A stretch of DNA of 64,000 nucleotides from Aphelocoma coerulescens. Taxonomy: Eukaryota; Chordata; Aves; Passeriformes; Corvidae. Position 1 is the stretch's first letter. The number at the start of each line of letters is the position of its first letter. The notes beneath the pieces were generated by a model. The model was not told where the DNA came from and did no database searches. It saw only the letters and a program-made list of their open reading frames with translations. The stretch lies in NCBI RefSeq assembly GCF_041296385.1, contig NW_027183949.1:2206501-2270500 (forward strand). Direction: 5' to 3'. The position numbers and the translations under genes are program-made. Positions 37,429 to 50,722 of this stretch are shown here, one piece after another.

Positions 37429-39638
37429 CAGGGAGAGAGAATTCAGTGGAAAGACTCCGAGAATTCTGCTCCCAGAGATCATTCCTGCTCACACTGACCC
37501 TTGTAGAAAGGGGACATCCTTCCAGGCAGCCTGTACTGAGCATGTGGCTCCTGAGTGGGGTTTGTTGTTTAGGAAACCTGCTCAGGCTTTTCCATTCTTT
37601 CCTTGCAAACAGGAAAACTTCTCCTGGGGCTGTGTGCAGGCAGAGCCCTGAGGAGAGCAGGTGGCACATGGTGCGCTGGGCTGGGACAGCCAGCTGCAGA
37701 GCTCAAGGGAAGAAGCCCAAAGTGTCACAATGGCTCCTTGCCTTCACATGCAACACCTGGGTCACAATGGTCTCCTTGATTCCATGAGGCCCCACTGTGT
37801 CACAATGGCTCCTTGGTTCCATCAGGTTCCGCAGTGTCACCATGGTCTCCTTTGATCCGCATTGTCATCATGGACAATTGGTTCCATGAGGCCCCGCAGT
37901 GTCACAATGGTCCCTTGCTTCCATAGGTTTGATGTTGTAACAATGGACTCCTTGCTTCTATGAGCTAGCCTGCTTTTTGCAGAGGTGTCTTTGGTTCCAA
38001 CAAGGCCCCGCTGTGTCTCAGTGCACCCTGGCTTCCATGTGGATCTGGAGTATCACAAAGGCTCCTTGGTTCCACCAGGTCCTGCTGTGTCACAATGGGT
38101 CCTGTGGTCCCTGAGGCCCTCCAAAGTCATCATGGAGGCTTGGTTCCGTGAGGTTCCATTATGTGCCAGTGCTCATCTTGGTTCCAGGAGTTTCCTTAGT
38201 GTCACAATGCTCTCCATGCTTCCATGATTCCCCACAATGTCCCAATGCTCTCCATGCTTCCATTAGGCCCTGCTTTGCCACAATGGTCCCCTTGTTTCCA
38301 TCAGGCCCCGCTGTGTCACAATGGACGTATGGTTCCATGATGTTGCGTGGTGTCACCGTGCTCTTCTTGAATCCGCAGTGGAACAATGGACCATTGGTTC
38401 CGTGCGGCCTGGCCGTGTCACAATGGGCTCCTTGATTCCATGATTCCCCACGGTGTCACAATGGAGCCTTGTTTCTAGGAGGTTCTGTACTGTCACAATT
38501 GCCTCCTTGATGCCATCAGCCCCTGCAGTGTCACAATGGCTCCTTGGTTCCATGAGGAACACAATAGCTTGGCATAAGCATTGAGCAACAGCTGCTGAAC
38601 ACACCTGGCAACATCTGCTTGCATCAAAAGAGGGCTTCAAGCTGACAATGGCACCAGCAGCTTCCATCTGACACAGACACCCAGGGAAAGGACAGGCTGT
38701 GCCGGTTTGGACAAATTTGGAGGAAAATATCCTCTGATAGAAGGCAGGTTACACCCAGCCCTCCCCCACCAGGTTTGGGAAAAAAGAATTTTCCTGGGAA
38801 GAAAGTGAAAGAGATAAAAACTATTTTTTTAACAAACACCCAAGAAAAGGATAACAATGCTAAATATTAAAACCTCTCGCTGTGGAGAGAAAGCTGGGAT
38901 AATTTGAGAGTCCTTCCGTGTTTCGGTGGGGTCTCCTGAAACATCCATAGACAGCGAGGCCCGTGCAAAGAAATAGGGAGCGATTCTTGAGAGAAGTTTC
39001 AGAGCTCTTTCTTCTCCAGCCACATGGGCGGGGCACTGCCAAAGAACTGAGCAATCACAGCACAACCAGGGCCCTCCTGGCACAGGGCAACACAAAATAA
39101 CCAGTGCTGAACAGGATTAGGGCACATGTGAGCAGGGAGACCCCCGTGCCCAGGCCATGCCTCTACCCCAGGGTCCCCTCTCCCATGACCTCATGGCAGG
39201 GGGGAGGAACCCCAACACTTCCAGAGGTGTAGTCTCTCTCCTCCTCCTTGCAGCTGGCTCATGGGCCCACATTCAGGGCCCCCACCTCGGTAGAAAATTC
39301 TCCCAATGTGCTCTGATGTGGAAACAGTCAAGAAGAGAAGAAGGGAAAAAAACCCCCGAAGTCCCAGGAAAACAAAGTTCAACTCTCCATCTCCCTCCAG
39401 AGAAAAAATGCTGAAAACTGGCTCAAAAGAAACAAGGTTGCTTCCTCCGCTCTTGCTGCAAGCAGAATGCAGAGGAGTGTGTATGTGTGTCCTTGAACAA
39501 ACGCTCTGAGAAGTTTGTCCGGTTTTTTTTTCCTCTCCCCCCTCTCAGGCTCAGTTGAAAGGCACAGAAATGCACAAAGTTACTTTCTGGGCATAGAGCA
39601 GCGATAGGGGATACACATGATAAAGTCACCCCAAGACA
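37429..39638 (+). repeat. Unit 18 (type B, 2,210 bp)
   Basis: Minisatellite 37726-38557; LTR-like segment 38698-39638. It has the 7-bp loss of unit 16 together with the agcgata insertion of unit 4, and a private ttactttctgg near 39,581. The combination suggests exchange between unit lineages. Confidence 0.95.
38698..39638. mobile_element. Solo LTR-like segment, unit 18
   Basis: 941 bp: the 7-bp loss combined with the agcgata insertion. Confidence 0.62.
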
Positions 39639-41856
39639 CAGGGAGAGAGAATTCAGTGGAAAGACTCCGAGAATTCTGCTCCCAGAGATCATTCCTGCTC
39701 ACACTGACCCTTGTAGAAAGGGGACATCGCTCCAGGCAGCCTGTACTGAGCATGTGGCTCCTGAGTGGGGTTTGTTGTTTAGGAAACCTGCTCAGGCTTT
39801 TCCATTCTTTCCTTGCAAACAGGAAAACTTCTCCTGGGGCTGTGTGCAGGCAGAGCCCTGAGGAGAGCAGGTGGCACATGGTGCGCTGGGCTGGGACAGC
39901 CAGCTGCAGAGCTCAAGGGAAGAAGCCCAAAGTGTCACAATGGCTCCTTGCCTTCACATGCAACACCTGGGTCACAATGGTCTCCTTGATTCCATGAGGC
40001 CCCACTGTGTCACAATGGCTCCTTGGTTCCATCAGGTTCCGCAGTGTCACCATGGTCTCCTTTGATCCGCATTGTCATCATGGACAATTGGTTCCATGAG
40101 GCCCCGCAGTGTCACAATGGTCCCTTGCTTCCATAGGTTTGATGTTGTAACAATGGACTCCTTGCTTCTATGAGCTAGCCTGCTTTTTGCAGAGGTGTCT
40201 TTGGTTCCAACAAGGCCCTGCTGTGTCTCAGTGCACCCTGGCTTCCATGTGGATCTGGAGTATCACAAAGGCTCCTTGGTTCCACCAGGTCCTGCTGTGT
40301 CACAATGGGTCCTGTGGTCCCTGAGGCCCTCCAAAGTCATCATGGAGGCTTGCTTCCATGAGGTTCCATTATGTGCCAGTGGTCATCTTGGTTCCAGGAG
40401 TTTCCTTAGTGTCACAATGCTCTCCATGTTTCCATGATTCCCCACAATGTCACAATGCTCTCCATGCTTCCATTAGGCCCTGCTTTGCCACAATGGTCCC
40501 CTTGTTTCCATGAGGCCCCGCTGTGTCACAATGGACGTATGGTTCCATGATGTTGCGTGGTGTAACCGTGCTCTTCTTGAATCCGCAGTGTAACAATGGA
40601 CCATTGGTTCCGTGCGGCCTGGCCGTGTCACAATGGGCTCCTTGATTCCATGATTCCCCACGGTGTCACAATGGAGCCTTGTTTCTAGGACGTTCTGTAC
40701 TGTCACAATTGGCTCCTTGATGCCATCAGCCCCTGCAGAGTCACAATGGCTCCTTGGTTCCATGAGGAACACAATAGCTTGGCATAAGCATTGAGCAACA
40801 GCTGCTGAACACACCTGGCAACATCTGCTTGCATCAAAAGAGGGCTTCAAGCTGACAATGGCACCAGCAGCTTCCATCTGACACAGACACCCAGGGAAAG
40901 GACAGGCTGTGCCGGTTTGGACAAATTTGGAGGAAAATATCCTCTGATAGAAGGCAGGTTACACCCAGCCCTCCCCCACCCGGTTTGGGAAACAAGAATT
41001 TTCCTGGGAAGAAAGTGAAAGAGATAAAAACTATTTTTTTAACAAACACCCAGGAAAAGGATAACAATGCTAAATATTAAAACCTCTCACTGTGGAGAGA
41101 AAGCTGGGATAATTTGAGAGTCCTTCCGTGTTTCGGTGGGGTCTCCTGAAACATCCATAGACAGCGAGGCCCGTGCAAAGATATAGGGAGCGATTCTTGA
41201 GAGAAGTTTCAGAGCTCTTTCTTCTCCAGCCACATGGGCGGGGCACTGCCAAAGAACTGAGCAATCACGGCACAACCAGGGCCCTCCTGGCACAGGGCAA
41301 CACAAAATAACCAGTGCTGAACAGGATTAGGGCACATGTCAGCAGGGAGCAGGGAGACCCCCCGTGCCCAGGCCATGCCTCTACCCCAGGGTCCCCTCTC
41401 CCATGACCTCATGGCAGGGGGGAGGAACCCCAACACTTCCAGAGGTGTAGTCTCTCTCCTCCTCCTTGCAGCTGACTCATGGGCCCACATTCAGGGCTCC
41501 CACCTCGGTAGAAAATTCTCCCAATGTGCTCTGATGTGGAAACAGTCAAGAAGAGAAGAAGGGAAAAAAACCCCCGAAGTCCCAGGAAAACAAAGTTCAA
41601 CTCTCCATCTCCCTCCAGAGAAAAAATGCTGAAAACTGGCTCAAAAGAAACAAGGTTGCTTCCTCCGCTCTTGCTGCAAGCAGGATGCAGAGGAGTGTGG
41701 ATGTGTGTCCTTGAACAAACGCTCTGAGAAGTTTGTCCGGTTTTTTTTTCCTCTCCCCCCTCTCAGGCTCAGTTGAAAGGCACAGAAATGCACAAAGTTA
41801 CCTTCTGGGCATAGAGCAGCGATAGGGGATACACATGATAAAGTCACCCCAAGACA
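39639..41856 (+). repeat. Unit 19 (type B, 2,218 bp)
   Basis: The longest unit. Minisatellite 39936-40767, with private changes ctccatgtttcc near 40,426 and gtgtaaccgtg near 40,560. LTR-like segment 40908-41856, with six Cs plus the agcgata insertion. Otherwise close to unit 4, but it keeps the 38-bp subrepeat that unit 4 lacks. Confidence 0.95.
40908..41856. mobile_element. Solo LTR-like segment, unit 19
   Basis: 949 bp. Private gctgactcatg near 41,471 and cagggctccc near 41,493. Confidence 0.62.
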
Positions 41857-44073
41857 CAGGGAGAGAGAATTCAGTGGAAAGACTCCGAGAATTCTGCTCC
41901 CAGAGATCATTCCTGCTCACACTGACCCTTGTAGAAAGGGGACATCGCTCCAGGCAGCCTGTACTGAGCATGTGGCTCCTGAGTGGGGTTTGTTGTTTAG
42001 GAAACCTGCTCAGGCTTTTCCATTCTTTCCTTGCAAAGAGGAAAACTTCTCCTGGGGCTGTGTGCAGGCAGAGCCCTGAGGAGAGCAGGTGGCACATGGT
42101 GCGCTGGGCTGGGACAGCCAGCTGCAGAGCTCAAGGGAAGAAGCCCAAAGTGTCACAATGGCTCCTTGCCTTCACATGCAACACCTGGGTCACAATGGTC
42201 TCCTTGATTCCATGAGGCCCCACTGTGTCACAATGGCTCCTTGGTTCCATCAGGTTCCGCAGTGTCACCATGGTCTCCTTTGATCCGCATTGTCATCATG
42301 GACAATTGGTTCCATGAGGCCCCGCAGTGTCACAATGGTCCCTTGGTTCCATAGGTTTGATGTTGTAACAATGGACTCCTTGCTTCTATGAGCCAGCCTG
42401 CTTTTTGCAGAGGTGTCTTTGGTTCCAACAAGGCCCTGCTGTGTCTCAGTGCACCCTGGCTTCCATGTGGATCTGGAGTATCACAAAGGCTCCTTGGTTC
42501 CACCAGGTCCTGCTGTGTCACAATGGGTCCTGTGGTCCCTGAGGCCCTCCAAAGTCATCATGGAGGCTTGCTTCCATGAGGTTCCATTATGTGCCAGTGC
42601 TCATCTTGGTTCCAGGAGTTTCCTTAGTGTCACAATGCTCTCCATGCTTCCATGATTCCCCACAATGTCCCAATGCTCTCCATGCTTCCATTAGGCCCTG
42701 CTTTGCCACAATGGTCCCCTTGTTTCCATGAGGCCCCGCTGTGTCACAATGGACGTATGGTTCCATGATGTTGCGTGGTGTCACCGTGCTCTTCTTGAAT
42801 CCGCAGTGGAACAATGGACCATTGGTTCCATGCGGCCTGGCCGTGTCACAATGGGCTCCTTGATTCCATGATTCCCCACGGTGTCACAATGGAGCCTTGT
42901 TTCTAGGAGGTTCTGTACTGTCACAATTGGCTCCTTGATGCCATCAGCCCCTGCAGAGTCACAATGGCTCCTTGGTTCCATGAGGAACACAATAGCTTGG
43001 CATAAGCATTGAGCAACAGCTGCTGAACACACCTGGCAACATCTGCTTGCATCAAAAGAGGGCTTCAAGCTGACAATGGCACCAGCAGCTTCCATCTGAC
43101 ACAGACACCCAGGGAAAGGACAGGCTGTGCCGGTTTGGACAAATTTGGAGGAAAATATCCTCTGATAGAAGGCAGGTTACACCCAGCCCTCCCCCACCAG
43201 GTTTGGGAAAAAAGAATTTTCCTGGGAAGAAAGTGAAAGAGATAAAAACTATTTTTTTAACAAACACCCAGGAAAAGGATAACAATGCTAAATATTAAAA
43301 CCTCTCACTGTGGAGAGAAAGCTGGGATAATTTGAGAGTCCTTCCGTGTTTCGGTGGGGTCTCCTGAAACATCCATAGACAGCGAGGCCCGTGCAAAGAA
43401 ATAGGGAGCGATTCTTGAGAGAAGTTTCAGAGCTCTTTCTTCTCCAGCCACATGGGCGGGGCACTGCCAAAGAACTGAGCAATCACGGCACAAGCAGGGC
43501 CCTCCTGGCACAGGGCAACACAAAATAACCAGTGCTGAACAGGATTAGGGCACATGTGAGCAGGGAGCAGGGAGACCCCCCGTGCCCAGGCCATGCCTCT
43601 ACCCCAGGGTCCCCTCTCCCATGACCTCATGGCAGGGGGGAGGAACCCCAACACTTCCAGAGGTGTAGTCTCTCTCCTCCTCCTTGCAGCTGGCTCATGG
43701 GCCCACATTCAGGGCCCCCACCTCGGTAGAAAATTCTCCCAATGTGCTCTGATGTGGAAACAGTCAAGAAGAGAAGAAGGGAAAAAAACCCCCGAAGTCC
43801 CAGGAAAACAAAGTTCAACTCTCCATCTCCCTCCAGAGAAAAAATGCTGAAAACTGGCTCAAAAGAAACAAGGTTGCTTCCTCCGCTCTTGCTGCAAGCA
43901 GAATGCAGAGGAGTGTGTATGTGTGTCCTTGAACAAACGCTCTGAGAAGTTTGTCCGGTTTTTTTTTCCTCTCCCCCCTCTCAGGTTCAGTTGAAAGGCA
44001 CAGAAATGCACAAAGTTACCTTCTGGGCATAGAGCAGGATAGGGGATACACATGATAAAGTCACCCCAAGACA
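41857..44073 (+). repeat. Unit 20 (type A, 2,217 bp)
   Basis: Minisatellite 42154-42985; LTR-like segment 43126-44073. Relative of units 5 and 11, with t42437 and a43199 replacing c. Confidence 0.95.
43126..44073. mobile_element. Solo LTR-like segment, unit 20
   Basis: 948 bp, close to unit 5. Confidence 0.62.
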
Positions 44074-46289
44074 CAGGGAGAGAGAATTCAGTGGAAAGAC
44101 TCCGAGAATTCTGCTCCCAGAGATCATTCCTGCTCACACTGACCCTTGTAGAAAGGGGACATCGCTCCAGGCAGCCTGTACTGAGCATGTGGCTCCTGAG
44201 TGGGGTTTGTTGTTTAGGAAACCTGCTCAGGCTTTTCCATTCTTTCCTTGCAAACAGGAAAACTTCTCCTGGGGCTGTGTGCAGGCAGAGCCCTGAGGAG
44301 AGCAGGTGGCACATGGTGCGCTGGGCTGGGACAGCCAGCTGCAGAGCTCAAGGGAAGAAGCCCAAAGTGTCACAATGGCTCCTTGCCTTCACATGCAACA
44401 CCTGGGTCACAATGGTCTCCTTGATTCCATGAGGCCCCACTGTGTCACAATGGCTCCTTGGTTCCATCAGGTTCCGCAGTGTCCCCATGGTCTCCTTTGA
44501 TCCGCATTGTCATCATGGACAATTGGTTCCATGAGGCCCCGCAGTGTCACAATGGTCCCTTGCTTCCATAGGTTTTACGTTGTAACAATGGACTCCTTGC
44601 TTCTATGAGCTAGCCTGCTTTTTGCAGAGGTGTCTTTGGTTCCAACAAGGCCCCGCTGTGTCTCAGTGCACCCTGGCTTCCATGTGGATCTGGAGTATCA
44701 CAAAGGCTCCTTGGTTCCACCAGGTCCTGCTGTGTCACAATGGGTCCTGTGGTCCCTGAGGCCCTCCAAAGTCATCATGGAGGCTTGCTTCCATGAGGTT
44801 CCATTATGTGCCAGTGCTCATCTTGGTTCCAGGAGTTTCCTTAGTGTCACAATGCTCTCCATGCTTCCATGATTCCCCACAATGTCCCAATGCTCTCCAG
44901 GCTTCCATTAGGCCCTGCTTTGCCACAATGGTCCCCTTGTTTCCATGAGGCCCCGCTGTGTCACAATGGACGTATGGTTCCGTGATGTTGCGTGGTGTCA
45001 CCGTGCTCTTCTTGAATCCGCAGTGGAACAATGGACCATTGGTTCCGTGCGGCCTGGCCGTGTCACAATGGGCTCCTTGATTCCATGATTCCCCACGGTG
45101 TCACAATGGAGCCTTGTTTCTAGGAGGTTCTGTACTGTCACAATTGGCTCCTTGATGCCATCAGCCCCTGCAGTGTCACAATGGCTCCTTGGTTCCATGA
45201 GGAACACAATAGCTTGGCATAAGCATTGAGCAACAGCTGCTGAACACACCTGGCAACATCTGCTTGCATCAAAAGAGGGCTTCAAGCTGACAATGGCACC
45301 AGCAGCTTCCATCTGACACAGACACCCAGGGAAAGGACAGGCTGTGCCGGTTTGGACAAATTTGGAGGAAAATATCCTCTGATAGAAGGCAGGTTACACC
45401 CAGCCCTCCCCCACCAGGTTTGGGAAAAAAGAATTTTCCTGGGAAGAAAGTGAAAGAGATAAAAACTATTTTTTTAACAAACACACAGGAAAAGGATAAC
45501 AATGCTAAATATTAAAACCTCTCGCTGTGGAGAGAAAGCTGGGATAATTTGAGAGTCCTTCCGTGTTTCGGTGGGGTCTCCTGAAACATCCATAGACAGC
45601 GAGGCCCGTGCAAAGAAATAGGGAGCGATTCTTGAGAGAAGTTTCAGAGCTCTTTCTTCTCCAGCCACATGGGCGGGGTACTGCCAAAGAACTGAGCAAT
45701 CACAGCACAACCAGGGCCCTCCTGGCACAGGGCAACACAAAATAACCAGTGCTGAACAGGATTAGGGCACATGTGAGCAGGGAGCAGGGAGACCCCCGTG
45801 CCCAGGCCATGCCTCTACCCCAGGGTCCCCTCTCCCATGACCGCATGGCAGGGGGGAGGAACCCCAACACTTCCGTAGGTGCAGTCTCTCTCCTCCTCCT
45901 TGCAGCTGGCTCATGGGCCCACATTCAGGGCCCCCACCTCGGTAGAAAATTCTCCCAATGTGCTCTGATGTGGAAACAGTCAAGAAGAGAAGAAGGGAAA
46001 AAAACCCCCGAAGTCCCAGGAAAACAAAGTTCAACTCTCCATCTCCCTCCAGAGAAAAAATGCTGAAAACTGGCTCAAAAGAAACAAGGTTGCTTCCTCC
46101 GCTCTTGCTGCAAGCAGGATGCAGAGGAGTGTGGATGTGTGTCCTTGAACAAACGCTCTGAGAAGTTTGTCCGGTTTTTTTTTCCTCTCCCCCCTCTCAG
46201 GCTCAGTTGAAAGGCACAGAAATGCACAAAGTTACCTTCTGGGCATAGAGCAGGATAGGGGATACACATGATAAAGTCACCCCAAGACA
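44074..46289 (+). repeat. Unit 21 (type B, 2,216 bp)
   Basis: Minisatellite 44371-45202; LTR-like segment 45343-46289, with private ggggtactg near 45,676. Relative of units 6 and 12. Confidence 0.95.
45343..46289. mobile_element. Solo LTR-like segment, unit 21
   Basis: 947 bp, close to unit 6, with the acacacagg of unit 8. Confidence 0.62.
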
Positions 46290-48506
46290 CAGGGAGAGAG
46301 AATTCAGTGGAAAGACTCCGAGAATTCTGCTCCCAGAGATCATTCCTGCTCACACTGACCCTTGTAGAAAGGGGACATCGCTCCAGGCAGCCTGTACTGA
46401 GCATGTGGCTCCTGAGTGGGGTTTGTTGTTTAGGAAACCTGCTCAGGCTTTTCCATTCTTTCCTTGCAAACAGGAAAACTTCTCCTGGGGCTGTGTGCAG
46501 GCAGAGCCCTGAGGAGAGCAGGTGGCACATGGTGCGCTGGGCTGGGACAGCCAGCTGCAGAGCTCAAGGGAAGAAGCCCAAAGTGTCACAATGGCTCCTT
46601 GCCTTCACATGCAACACCTGGGTCACAATGGTCTCCTTGATTCCATGAGGCCCCACTGTGTCACAATGGCTCCTTGGTTCCATCAGGTTCCGCAGTGTCA
46701 CCATGGTCTCCTTTGATCCGCATTGTCATCATGGACAATTGGTTCCATGAGGCCCCGCAGTGTCACAATGGTCCCTTGGTTCCATAGGTTTGATGTTGTA
46801 ACAATGGACTCCTTGCTTCTATGAGCCAGCCTGCTTTTTGCAGAGGTGTCTTTGGTTCCAACAAGGCCCCGCTGTGTCTCAGTGCACCCTGGCTTCCATG
46901 TGGATCTGGAGTATCACAAAGGCTCCTTGGTTCCACCAGGTCCTGCTGTGTCACAATGGGTCCTGTGGTCCCTGAGGCCCTCCAAAGTCATCATGGAGGC
47001 TTGCTTCCATGAGGTTCCATTATGTGCCAGTGCTCATCTTGGTTCCAGGAGTTTCCTTAGTGTCACAATGCTCTCCATGCTTCCATGATTCCCCACAATG
47101 TCCCAATGCTCTCCATGCTTCCATTAGGCCCTGCTTTGCCACAATGGTCCCCTTGTTTCCATGAGGCCCCGCTGTGTCACAATGGACGTATGGTTCCATG
47201 ATGTTGCGTGGTGTCACCGTGCTCTTCTTGAATCCGCAGTGGAACAATGGACCATTGGTTCCATGCGGCCTGGCCGTGTCACAATGGGCTCCTTGATTCC
47301 ATGATTCCCCACGGTGTCACAATGGAGCCTTGTTTCTAGGACGTTCTGTACTGTCACAATTGGCTCCTTGATGCCATCAGCCCCTGCAGAGTCACAATGG
47401 CTCCTTGGTTCCATGAGGAACACAATAGCTTGGCATAAGCATTGAGCAACAGCTGCTGAACACACCTGGCAACATCTGCTTGCATCAAAAGAGGGCTTCA
47501 AGCTGACAATGGCACCAGCAGCTTCCATCTGACACAGACACCCAGGGAAAGGACAGGCTGTGCCGGTTTGGACAAATTTGGAGGAAAATATCCTCTGATA
47601 GAAGGCAGGTTACACCCAGCCCTCCCCCACCCGGTTTGGGAAACAAGAATTTTCCTGGGAAGAAAGTGAAAGAGATAAAAACTATTTTTTTAACAAACAC
47701 CCAGGAAAAGGATAACAATGCTAAATATTAAAACCTCTCACTGTGGAGAGAAAGCTGGGATAATTTGAGAGTCCTTCCGTGTTTCGGTGGGGTCTCCTGA
47801 AACATCCATAGACAGCGAGGCCCGTGCAAAGAAATAGGGAGCGATTCTTGAGAGAAGTTTCAGAGCTCTTTCTTCTCCAGCCACATGGGCGGGGCACTGC
47901 CAAAGAACGGAGCAATCACGGCACAACCAGGGCCCTCCTGGCACAGGGCAACACAAAATAACCAGTGCTGAACAGGATTAGGGCACATGTGAGCAGGGAG
48001 CAGGGAGACCCCCCGTGCCCAGGCCATGCCTCTACCCCAGGGTCCCCTCTCCCATGACCTCATGGCAGGGGGGAGGAACCCCAACACTTCCAGAGGTGTA
48101 GTCTCTCTCCTCCTCCTTGCAGCTGGCTCATGGGCCCACATTCAGGGCCCCCACCTCGGTAGAAAATTCTCCCAATGTGCTCTGATGTGGAAACAGTCAA
48201 GAAGAGAAGAAGGGAAAAAAACCCCCGAAGTCCCAGGAAAACAAAGTTCAACTCTCCATCTCCCTCCAGAGAAAAAATGCTGAAAACTGGCTCAAAAGAA
48301 ACAAGGTTGCTTCCTCCGCTCTTGCTGCAAGCAGAATGCAGAGGAGTGTGTATGTGTGTCCTTGAACAAACGCTCTGAGAAGTTTGTCCGGTTTTTTTTT
48401 CCTCTCCCCCCTCTCAGGTTCAGTTGAAAGGCACAGAAATGCACAAAGTTACCTTCTGGGCATAGAGCAGGATAGGGGATACACATGATAAAGTCACCCC
48501 AAGACA
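46290..48506 (+). repeat. Unit 22 (type A, 2,217 bp)
   Basis: Minisatellite 46587-47418; LTR-like segment 47559-48506. Relative of units 7 and 13, but with cccggtttgggaaacaag near 47,631 as in units 1, 2 and 4, so it is a mosaic. Confidence 0.95.
47559..48506. mobile_element. Solo LTR-like segment, unit 22
   Basis: 948 bp, close to unit 7 but with gcacatgtgagc instead of gctcatgtcagc. Confidence 0.62.
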
Positions 48507-50722
48507 CAGGGAGAGAGAATTCAGTGGAAAGACTCCGAGAATTCTGCTCCCAGAGATCATTCCTGCTCACACTGACCCTTGTAGAAAGGGGACATCGCTC
48601 CAGGCAGCCTGTACTGAGCATGTGGCTCCTGAGTGGGGTTTGTTGTTTAGGAAACCTGCTCAGGCTTTTCCATTCTTTCCTTGCAAACAGGAAAACTTCT
48701 CCTGGGGCTGTGTGCAGGCAGAGCCCTGAGGAGAGCAGGTGGCACATGGTGCGCTGGGCTGGGACAGCCAGCTGCAGAGCTCAAGGGAAGAAGCCCAAAG
48801 TGTCACAATGGCTCCTTGCCTTCACATGCAACACCTGGGTCACAATGGTCTCCTTGATTCCATGAGGCCCCACTGTGTCACAATGGCTCCTTGGTTCCAT
48901 CAGGTTCCGCAGTGTCCCCATGGTCTCCTTTGATCCGCATTGTCATCATGGACAATTGGTTCCATGAGGCCCCGCAGTGTCACAATGGTCCCTTGCTTCC
49001 ATAGGTTTTACGTTGTAACAATGGACTCCTTGCTTCTATGAGCTAGCCTGCTTTTTGCAGAGGGGTCTTTGGTTCCAACAAGGCCCCGCTGTGTCTCAGT
49101 GCACCCTGGCTTCCATGTGGATCTGGAGTATCACAAAGGCTCCTTGGTTCCACCAGGTCCTGCTGTGTCACAATGGGTCCTGTGGTCCCTGAGGCCCTCC
49201 AAAGTCATCATGGAGGCTTGCTTCCATGAGGTTCCATTATGTGCCAGTGCTCATCTTGGTTCCAGGAGTTTCCTTAGTGTCACAATGCTCTCCATGCTTC
49301 CATGATTCCCCACAATGTCCCAATGCTCTCCAGGCTTCCATTAGGCCCTGCTTTGCCACAATGGTCCCCTTGTTTCCATGAGGCCCCGCTGTGTCACAAT
49401 GGACGTATGGTTCCGTGATGTTGCGTGGTGTCACCGTGCTCTTCTTGAATCCGCAGTGGAACAATGGACCATTGGTTCCGTGCGGCCTGGCCGTGTCACA
49501 ATGGGCTCCTTGATTCCATGATTCCCCACGGTGTCACAATGGAGCCTTGTTTCTAGGAGGTTCTGTACTGTCACAATTGGCTCCTTGATGCCATCAGCCC
49601 CTGCAGTGTCACAATGGCTCCTTGGTTCCATGAGGAACACAATAGCTTGGCATAAGCATTGAGCAACAGCTGCTGAACACACCTGGCAACATCTGCTTGC
49701 ATCAAAAGAGGGCTTCAAGCTGACAATGGCACCAGCAGCTTCCATCTGACACAGACACCCAGGGAAAGGACAGGCTGTGCCGGTTTGGACAAATTTGGAG
49801 GAAAATATCCTCTGATAGAAGGCAGGTTACACCCAGCCCTCCCCCACCAGGTTTGGGAAAAAAGAATTTTCCTGGGAAGAAAGTGAAAGAGATAAAAACT
49901 ATTTTTTTAACAAACACACAGGAAAAGGATAACAATGCTAAATATTAAAACCTCTCGCTGTGGAGAGAAAGCTGGGATAATTTGAGAGTCCTTCCGTGTT
50001 TCGGTGGGGTCTCCTGAAACATCCATAGACAGCGAGGCCCGTGCAAAGAAATAGGGAGCGATTCTTGAGAGAAGTTTCAGAGCTCTTTCTTCTCCAGCCA
50101 CATGGGCGGGGCACTGCCAAAGAACTGAGCAATCACAGCACAACCAGGGCCCTCCTGGCACAGGGCAACACAAAATAACCAGTGCTGAACAGGATTAGGG
50201 CACATGTGAGCAGGGAGCAGGGAGACCCCCGTGCCCAGGCCATGCCTCTACCCCAGGGTCCCCTCTCCCATGACCGCATGGCAGGGGGGAGGAACCCCAA
50301 CACTTCCGTAGGTGCAGTCTCTCTCCTCCTCCTTGCAGCTGGCTCATGGGCCCACATTCAGGGCCCCCACCTCGGTAGAAAATTCTCCCAATGTGCTCTG
50401 ATGTGGAAACAGTCAAGAAGAGAAGAAGGGAAAAAAACCCCCGAAGTCCCAGGAAAACAAAGTTCAACTCTCCATCTCCCTCCAGAGAAAAAATGCTGAA
50501 AACTGGCTCAAAAGAAACAAGGTTGCTTCCTCCGCTCTTGCTGCAAGCAGGATGCAGAGGAGTGTGTATGTGTGTCCTTGAACAAACGCTCTGAGAAGTT
50601 TGTCCGGTTTTTTTTTCCTCTCCCCCCTCTCAGGCTCAGTTGAAAGGCACAGAAATGCACAAAGTTACCTTCTGGGCATAGAGCAGGATAGGGGATACAC
50701 ATGATAAAGTCACCCCAAGACA
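48507..50722 (+). repeat. Unit 23 (type B, 2,216 bp)
   Basis: Minisatellite 48804-49635; LTR-like segment 49776-50722. Relative of units 8 and 14, sharing gcagaggggtc near 49,059. Confidence 0.95.
49776..50722. mobile_element. Solo LTR-like segment, unit 23
   Basis: 947 bp, close to unit 8. Confidence 0.62.

Larger units (their letters stand above)
41857..50722 (+). repeat. Third occurrence of a four-unit block (units 20-23)
   Basis: Units 20-23 line up with units 5-8 at an offset of 33,197 bp with no change of length, and therefore also with units 11-14. Unlike the 13,263 bp pair, they carry scattered substitutions. Examples are c9240/t42437, c10002/a43199, g10855/a44052, t11879/c45076, and cacccaag (about 12,287) versus cacacagg (about 45,484). 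This block is an older or less homogenised relative of the six-unit repeat. Confidence 0.85.
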
